A stretch of 64,000 nt of DNA from Caenorhabditis remanei (Eukaryota; Nematoda; Chromadorea; Rhabditida; Rhabditidae), in NCBI RefSeq assembly GCF_010183535.1, contig NC_071329.1:4030001-4094000 (forward strand), given 5' to 3'. Under the pieces are notes generated by a model. That model saw nothing but the letters and a program-made list of their open reading frames with translations. It did no database searches and was not told the DNA's origin. Positions 57,184 to 64,000 of this stretch are shown here, piece after piece (within the stretch, counting starts at the first letter, position 1; the number at the start of each line of letters is the position of its first letter). The position numbers and the translations under genes are program-made.

Positions 57184-58459
57184 GTGAGATGATCTTTATA
57201 AACCTATAACTCGCTGGGGACCGTCTGTACAAAAAAGTTGTCAACTACGAAAATGAAGATCTAGGTTTGAACTACATATTCTGCAGAGATTTGATTCAGT
57301 TTTCTTTCGGCATTTTCGACTGAAATCTGCAAAATCAGATATATTCTTAATCGGTAATTTACGTCGGGTCACATGAGATTTTAAAATTCCTACGGTAAAT
57401 ATTATACAACTACTTTTATCATGTGTACTTAAAAATAAAATCATCCGGACAACAGGACACAATGATAATTGACAGTAACATAGAATACACAAATGTTATG
57501 TATAAGATTACGGACATGCGGACAAACAGGAAAACAGGCTGTTAAAATCATAATTTATGAGTTGATGAAAATTGTGAAAACCTAACTTTCCCACGAATAA
57601 AAATCTGAAAAACCTTTCTTGCAACTATGGTAAATTTTACTGTAACAAGATTAAAATCCAGTCATTAAGAAGCAAAAGTCACGAAGATTCTGAATCTGTT
57701 TTCAAATTTTTGATAGCTGCAAAAAGTACCTCTACAATCAAATTGGACTAACTCACGACATTCTAACGTTTTTCAAAATTTTCAAAGGGATTCAGAATCC
57801 CAACAATTTCAGCTCTTCAGTAATATCTGTTTCTTTTCAGAATCTCCTTCTCGTTAATCCTCCAAGAAGAACAGAGAAACCAAAAGTTCGTCTTGTCGTG
57901 AGTAGAGGGGTGTGTGTTGTTTTGTGGGCAAACACGGCCACTTTTCTAAAGAAGAAAAAGAAAAATCTGGGGAGGCGGGAATCCTAAATGTCAACACCAA
58001 TCTCTCCTTTTGAAGACCCTCCGAACATCGGTGTGTCCGGATGTCCACCCATCTATCTGTCTGTCTGTACATCCGGATGTCCACTAATTTCAAGAGTAGC
58101 CAAACAACACTTCCCGCCGCTTCTTTTTCGAGAAGAAAAAATCGCGCGGAGAAAAAAAACGCGAGTGGTCAGGGAGGTTCTGTCTGAGTGCTTATGGAAT
58201 GTTTCAAATATTTATTTTCACTTTTTTTCGTGTTGTAGAACATTGATCAGGAGGGGCGTAAGGGATGTGTTTAGAGGATGGTCAAGGTGGACATCTGGAC
58301 AGACAGACAGACAGACAGACGGAGGGAAGCGAATAAGATGGCGGGGACAGCTGGAAACACAGTCAAAAATTGTTCAAAGTTGGTTAAAAAACGTAAAAAA
58401 CCGACCTTAAAAGAGTTTTCACAATTTAATTTTCATAATTTCAGTTTTTTCGTGGACTA

Positions 58460-58800
58460 GAAAAACATAGGCCACGATTTCATGGTAACCACCTTATTTT
58501 CCTCAAAAAAACCTATCAAAACTTTCATGGCCTAGCTTTTCATGGCCTAACTTTCGTGGCCTAGAAAAAGCTAGTCCGCGTTCAAAAAAATATTCAAAAC
58601 CGCTCCAATTTTGGACAAAAAATTTTGAGTGGACCAGAAGAAAAAAACCTAGGCCACGACTTATCAAAATTGCTCTGAAAATGATGGCCGAGAAAATCCT
58701 AGTCCACACCAAACAACAAAAGCATAGAAGCACAAAAACTGAGTTTGGTGGCCTAGGAATTTCCCTGGAATTTCCTAGGCCACCACCACAACCCACACAT
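58460..58800. repeat. GGCCTAG-rich degenerate repeat with palindromic end
   Basis: Words such as CATGGCCTAGCTTTTCATGG and CTAGTCCGCG recur, and TTTCCCTGGAATTTCCTAGG closes a small palindrome near 58750-58785. Similar words appear near 54430, 61090 and 63440-63545. Confidence 0.6.
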
Positions 58801-59690
58801 ACATACAATACAACAATGTCTGTACTCTAATATCCACAGCGGCGGTACCCTAAGTGGGCGTGGCCCGATGTCTAAACCGCCCATCTTTTGTCGTCTCATT
58901 CTTATTCAAACGGAAAGATTTCTTCTTTCTTCGTTTTTTGTTCAGTTTCCTGAGAAGAAAAGGGGGAGAAGGTTAAATAAACGACTGGGGGGAGGTGTTT
59001 TACGGGAGAAATGGGACAAGTGAGAGGGGGACGGGAATACTATTACTATTTTACAATACTAACTAGGCCAATTATTAATTGCCGCAGGGGGGGGGGCTGT
59101 CCGTGACACTCATTGAGGTTGTCAGGAAGGCCTCTCTCATATAAATTTGGGGTTAAATCAGAAAAAATGAGAATATTCAAAATGACTAAAAAGCTGAAAT
59201 TCTGAGAGTGACGAAATGCGCTCTATTGAGAATTTTTTGAAAATTCATAAATCTTCTCGAAATTGAGGGAATGTTCTAGATTGAGCAGGTTGAAACTCAG
59301 ACATTTTAAAACCAGGACGTTTCGAAACTGAGCACAATCTCTAAGACAAAATCATTCACCCTATTTAAAAATGTGTACGGTTTCGAAGCGGCATCATATA
59401 GGGGACGTTTTAAAACCGAGCCACTTGGCAACCTTGATATTTTGAAACCGAGAAGTTTCTGACCCATGACGTATAGACACTGAACGTAAAAAAATACACT
59501 GAAAAATCACAATTTTTTGCGATCCACGTAAAACTGATGTCAAAATGCCAAAGTTTCCAAATGTCTGGTTACAAAACGTCTTCCGTTAACCCTCAAAACC
59601 CAACATTTGAAAACTCCGAAAATGGAAATTGCTGTAACTTGGTGGGATTTCGAGAAATTCGGAAATTCATTTTCAGATTCAACACTTTGA

Positions 59691-59831
59691 GGCGCTTCGA
59701 ATGAGTATAATCATGCCTACGTTTGGAGCAAATTGAGTCTCACCACGAAAACTACAGTAACCCGCGACCCTTCTCGTGTCGAGACCAAATTTGCTCCAAA
59801 CCTAGGCATGATTATACTTATTCGAAGCGTC
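59691..59831. repeat. ATCATGCCTAGG inverted-repeat element
   Basis: GAGTATAATCATGCCTACGT mirrors CCTAGGCATGATTATACTTA, with CACGAAAACTACAGTAACCC in the centre. Same family as 62159-62321 and 34331-34450. Confidence 0.8.
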
Positions 59832-60667
59832 TCGGCGTGCTGAATTAGGAAATGCAAAAAATTTTGGAATACCTCAAAAACCAAAGTTTCCAAATGTCTA
59901 GTTTCAAAACGTCTTCATCAAATCAGCAAAAAATGTGTGAAAATGTTTATTTTTAAATATTTTTTCACTGCGTGAACAGTGGACAAATGATAAAAATAAG
60001 GTCATTCGGACCAGGACTGTGCGCAAATTTTTTCGGACGAAAACTTTTCAGATTTTGGAAATTTCTGCTGAAATTTTCAAAAAAGTACATGACAAAAACA
60101 GTAAGTTTTCGGTTTTTCTTCGGTACGAAAGTCTCGAAAAAAAGTTGTTGCGGATTGCTGAAAATCTGGACAAACACCGACACACATACAGACTCACCAA
60201 CTGACAATGAAAATAAATCTAATCCATTTCTTCCCATTTTATACCAATTTCCCAACAATTTCCTAAATCCGATTATTCCACGAAGAGAGAAAGTATGACC
60301 TTCACAAAAATACCCTCTAATCCAATAAGATGGAATTTTCTAGTTTTTTTTTCTTCAAAGAGGACATCAGGACACACAGACACACCCTCTCTCTCACTCA
60401 TTTCCCTTTGTTTGATCTACTTTCTCAAGGAGTTTCAAAACAAAACACTAAACTTTCGGGGATGACGTGGCATCGGGTTAAGTGCTCCGAGAGCACGACA
60501 CCTTTTCACTTTTTTGTTTTTTGTTTCCCGTTAAGCTGTGTTCTGTGTTTGCTTATGATCAATTTTGGGAAGATTATGTTCAACCCGGGGGAACTAGAAC
60601 TCTTTGGGGGGGCTCATGAAATATACCTCGCTTTTTTGAATGCCATGACCTCCTCTCTCTATCGTGT

Positions 60668-60687
60668 GCTTCCGTGGCGCAATAGGC

Positions 60688-60723
<36 letters not shown>

Positions 60724-60740
60724 GAGCCCACCCGGGAGCG
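60668..60740 (+). tRNA. tRNA-Asn (anticodon GTT)
   Basis: Identical over 73 bases to 47657-47729, with loop CTGTTAA and B-box GGTTCGAGCCC, followed by a T5 terminator. The 5' flank CTATCGTGT is also shared, pointing to a recent copy. Confidence 0.95.
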
Positions 60741-60908
60741 AAACTTTTTATTATTATTTGTTTTTATTGTATATAGACAGAAAAATAATTTATTTAAGTT
60801 ATCCCGTAACAAAGCAAAATTCAATCACATAAAAGTTTCTAAAAATCACACTCGTATAACCCGTAGATTTCCCAAATAAACTAGAAAATAGATAAAACTA
60901 AAAATTAT

Positions 60909-63263
60909 TCATAAATATTTCGCTGCAATCTGATTATTGCACATTTCGAACGAGTGCCACCACGCCACATCTTTGTACGATTTCGGATTCTTCAGAATCT
61001 TTTGTTTATCCTGAAGACGGTCGCAAAGGGTGCACCATCCGGAGAATCCACTTCCGATTATTATTCTGGAAGTTTATTTTTTATTTTTGGTGGCCTAACT
61101 TTCTCGAGATGGCCTAGAAAAACCAAAACTCACTGCCAATCCTTTCTCCACGCGTGGTAACTCAAGTAGGTGTACTTGTCCTTATTCACTTTTTTGATAT
61201 GGGTCATGAACTCGTCAAACGTGGCAAAGTCGTCGACAGCAATGTAGGCGGAGTCGGGGACCTGGAAAATGAGAAAAATGGGTTAATGTAGTTGATTTGA
61301 AGCGCTACAGTAACCCAAAAAACCGTGAAGCATTCTAGATTACTGTAGTTTAGAATAAATTGCAGAACTCGATGCACCATATGCCAGCATGAGTGGCGTT
61401 TACGCGAATTTTCGAGCTACAGTAACCAAAAACCGAATTTTACTGTAGAGCGGGTTACTGTAGCTTTGATTTTGAGCGGACACCGCACAATTTGGTGACA
61501 TGGTGCATCGGAACAGTGATTGCACAGATATGAAGCTACAGTAACTCAAAATACTTTTCCCACAATTCTAGGTTACTGTAGCTTCGATTGTGTCACCGAT
61601 GCACCATATCTTACGACAAATTTTGAAGTTTTCGCACTAAACCGAAACTACAGTACCCTCGGGGGTAATTTTACACGCTGAATCCAAAAAATGTAGCAAA
61701 ACGCACCCCCAAATCCTTATAATACTTCCTTGCCAAGACAATTGGAATAACCATTCGATCGTTCAACGCCTTCCAGAACTTCTCAGTCACATAGTCCTTG
61801 CAATTCGAGTTTTCCATTGAGATGTAGAATTTGTAGGGTCTAAAAACTTATTTTTGAAAAAATTCAGGAGATTCTGAACAAAAAGCCTACTTAATCAACT
61901 CCAGGACACATGGGGACTCCTGATTATCGACACCTGTGCATTGTGGCGCTTGTTTGCCGCAGTTTCCCCAGATTTCGATCTGAAAAAGGTTTATGATCTA
62001 CAGTAACCCAGAAACCAGACGTTTGGAAACGAAAGGGACAGGCGGAATTCCGATTAAAAAGTTTGGATTTTCGAAAATTTTTGAAAATTCCGAAAGTTCA
62101 AATATATGTAACTTGGTGGGTTTCAGACTAATTTGAAATTTTTTTGCATTTCCAAATTCAGCACGTCGAGACGCTTCAAATGAGTATAATCATGCCTAGA
62201 TTTGGAGCGATTTGAGTCTCACCACGAAAACTACAGTAACCCGTGCCCCTTTTTGTGTCGAGACTCAATGCGCTCCAAACCTAGGCATGATTATACTCAT
62301 TCGAAGCGTCTCAGCGTGCTGAATTTGAAAATGCAAGAAATTTTGAGATTCCTCTAAAACGCATCAAGTTACAGCAATTTCAATTTTTGGAATTTTCGAA
62401 AATTTTCGAATTTCTTACTTTTTTAATTTTTTTTAATTCAAAAACTACAAAAAACGCACATCAAACCCATTATCAATCATTTTCTTGATCAAATCGAATC
62501 TCCGATTCGGCGTGAAACAGTTCGAAGCAAGCCATGTCGCACTTTTCTTCTTGCTATCCCAAATTGCGTTAAGGTCGATTTCAACTGCAAACTTTTTATG
62601 TTTTTGGGCAGGTCTGTGTGTCTGTCTGTGTGTCTGTCCATCCAGATGTCCACCCTATATACCTGGAGTCTTCCTCTTCACCATAGTACCATAAGGTGCC
62701 CAGATGTCTGCATCCGTTCGATAAGTCATTGTCCAGTTGATCATGTCTAAAAACATTTTTTTGAATTAAAAAAAAATCTACTCAAAAAAAAGATATACTT
62801 ACGACTCTCCGGCCGGAAATTGTCGTTACTCGGGCTTTCCAATGACCATAGAACGTAAGGGACACCAGGTTTTCGTTGGGATTTCATTCTTTTAAATTTT
62901 TCGTTCTGAAATTTTTTTGATATGAAAAATTTGAAAACTCTAGGCCACCAAAAAAACTCAAAAACTCAAAAACTCACCGGTCCCCGATAATCCGCATTAT
63001 GGAATAACACGGCGTCAGCGTTGTCGGACTCTGACTCGTCTTGTGTTATTCTACAGTAGTTCTGCAAAAAAAATTAAAAAATTTAAAGAAAATGCAAGCG
63101 CGCTCTACTGATAACTCTACCTGAACATCGGGACATGTCGCTAGAAATCGTTCGGTCGTTATCGGGTGTCCGAAGAATTGGGTGGCCGCGTAGATCACAA
63201 CATTTTTTGTGGACACTGGGGCGACAGCTCTAGGGTCCGGGTTGTTAAGGGAGAGGGGGGCGG
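60909..63263 (-). CDS. alpha-1,3-fucosyltransferase (N-terminal exon missing)
   Basis: Nine exons (63121-63263, 62978-63061, 62803-62905, 62663-62746, 62460-62584, 61891-61979, 61707-61839, 61134-61261, 60909-61065) give 348 in-phase codons including the stop. GT10 family marks are clear: YVLWSLESPSN, INWTMTYRTDADIWAPYG, then the donor-site motif KFYISMENSNCKDYVTEKFW, and the C-terminal DSAYIAVDDFATFDEF and YLSYHAWRKDW. Enzymes of this family transfer fucose from GDP-fucose onto N-acetylglucosamine or core N-glycans in the Golgi as type II membrane proteins. The cytoplasmic tail and signal-anchor exon must lie upstream, beyond 63263, and were not found in the remaining 740 bases. Two donors use GTGCG. 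Resembles worm fut-1/3-6; the exact paralogue is not assigned. Confidence 0.9.
62159..62321. repeat. ATCATGCCTAGG inverted-repeat element in a fucosyltransferase intron
   Basis: CAGCACGTCGAGACGCTTCA at the left mirrors AAGCGTCTCAGCGTGCTG at the right; the internal arms share TGAGTATAATCATGCCTAG. Confidence 0.8.
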
Positions 63264-64000
63264 CTGGAATAGGAGAGATATTTTTTTTTTAATTTTGGGG
63301 GTGCGGGATTTCGGAGCATCGTAAATAGTTAATTTTTAAATATGATTTTTGTTGGTTTGCGTTTCTGGGTGTCCGGATATCCCGATTCTGAGGATGAGAG
63401 GGGGGGGGGGGGGGTGTTCTAAAATTTGACCTAGGTTTTCAACAACTGGGAAGTTAGGCCACGAGATTTTTAACCACGTTTTCAGAGTCGTGGCCTAGCT
63501 TTGCAATCTTTGGAAAGCTAGGTCATGGGTGAAAAATTTTCCCTGGCGTGACCTATATTTTCAGGTCTTCTATTTCTGCCGAAAAAATGGTCAGGAAAAT
63601 GTTATCGAAAATTTTGGAATAAAAGCTCTATTTTCCAATTTACTGCAATTGGCGCCAAAATTCAAAATTCAAATTTTTAAAAATTTTAAAAATTTTTTGA
63701 AATTTTTCGCGAAATAGTCAATTTGTCGACTATCATTCAGAATAAGAGGAAACTTGGAAAAACCATTAAAAATGTTCACATTTTCGATGAAAAATTCGAA
63801 AAATGTCAAAAAGAAATCGGTTCTTTTTTGAATCCAGGCCTTAGGACCGGAGGAAAGGGCCGAGGGAAAAATTGGCTTACAAAAACCAATTTTTCCAAAT
63901 ATTTTAAGTTTTTTGAAAATTTTCCTATTTTTCATCGAAAATGTGAACATTTTTAATGAGTTTTTCAGAATTTTCAGAAAAAAAACCAAATTTCTAATTT
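63264..64000. other. probable first intron of the fucosyltransferase gene
   Basis: AT-rich, with a G14 run near 63402, a GGCCTAG-type block (63430-63560) and a poorly conserved inverted repeat (63720-63990). I see no signal-anchor exon. Confidence 0.4.

Larger units (their letters stand above)
55572..60667. other. spacer upstream of the channel gene
   Basis: No protein gene supported. It contains the channel promoter, transposon-derived palindromes and several GTCTGTCTG/GTCCGGATGTCC words (near 55950, 58040 and 58300). The plus-strand frame at 60330-60776 overlaps a tRNA gene and is not coding. Confidence 0.5.

Noticed and set aside
60330..60776. 148-residue plus-strand frame
   Set aside because: It runs through a tRNA-Asn gene and has no recognisable domain.

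Overview
The window looks like a piece of a Caenorhabditis-type nematode genome. The genes have many short introns with TTTTCAG acceptors. The gene set includes WSN-type ectodomain proteins, which I know only from this genus, together with a nematode-style Ly6 protein and a divergent cys-loop channel. Introns and spacers are full of palindromic non-autonomous DNA transposons and of words such as TTACTGTAG. I cannot name the species. Exons were joined by hand from splice consensus, and phases and lengths were checked across every junction.

Layout, left to right; every host protein-coding gene is on the minus strand. (1) <1-5464: a large single-pass membrane protein with a WSN-like ectodomain and a cytoplasmic PP1-like Ser/Thr phosphatase; its C-terminus runs off the left edge and its signal-peptide exon was not found. 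(2) 7205-7841: a small Ly6/uPAR-fold protein with a hydrophobic tail. (3) 8787-13961: a complete 1224-residue WSN receptor-type protein whose cytoplasmic domain is instead a tyrosine-phosphatase fold that has lost key residues. (4) 17534-21028: a tandem partial copy of gene 3 that stops inside the membrane segment, lacks the phosphatase and has one apparent frameshift. (5) 21029-24240: repeat-rich spacer. (6) 24241-39581: rootletin (CHE-10/CROCC family), 15 exons, about 1889 residues. (7) 44452-46162: PCNA, 263 residues, with E2F-like sites upstream. (8) 47489-55571: a cys-loop ligand-gated channel subunit of 430 residues. Its introns hold a tRNA-Asn, a 2.3 kb Merlin-family DNA transposon with an apparently intact transposase and target duplication, and long tandem repeats. 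(9) 60668-60740: a second, identical tRNA-Asn. (10) <60909-63263: an alpha-1,3-fucosyltransferase whose N-terminal exon lies beyond what I could identify.

The most interesting part is the left third. Neighbouring genes carry related extracellular domains fused to two unrelated phosphatase folds, one metallophosphatase with all active-site motifs and one degenerate cysteine phosphatase. A third, truncated copy resembles a membrane-tethered or secreted decoy. The rest is a set of conserved single-copy genes (ciliary rootlet, DNA clamp, channel, glycosyltransferase) with no obvious common pathway. The spacers hold at least five families of palindromic elements; two of these have recognisable target-site duplications.
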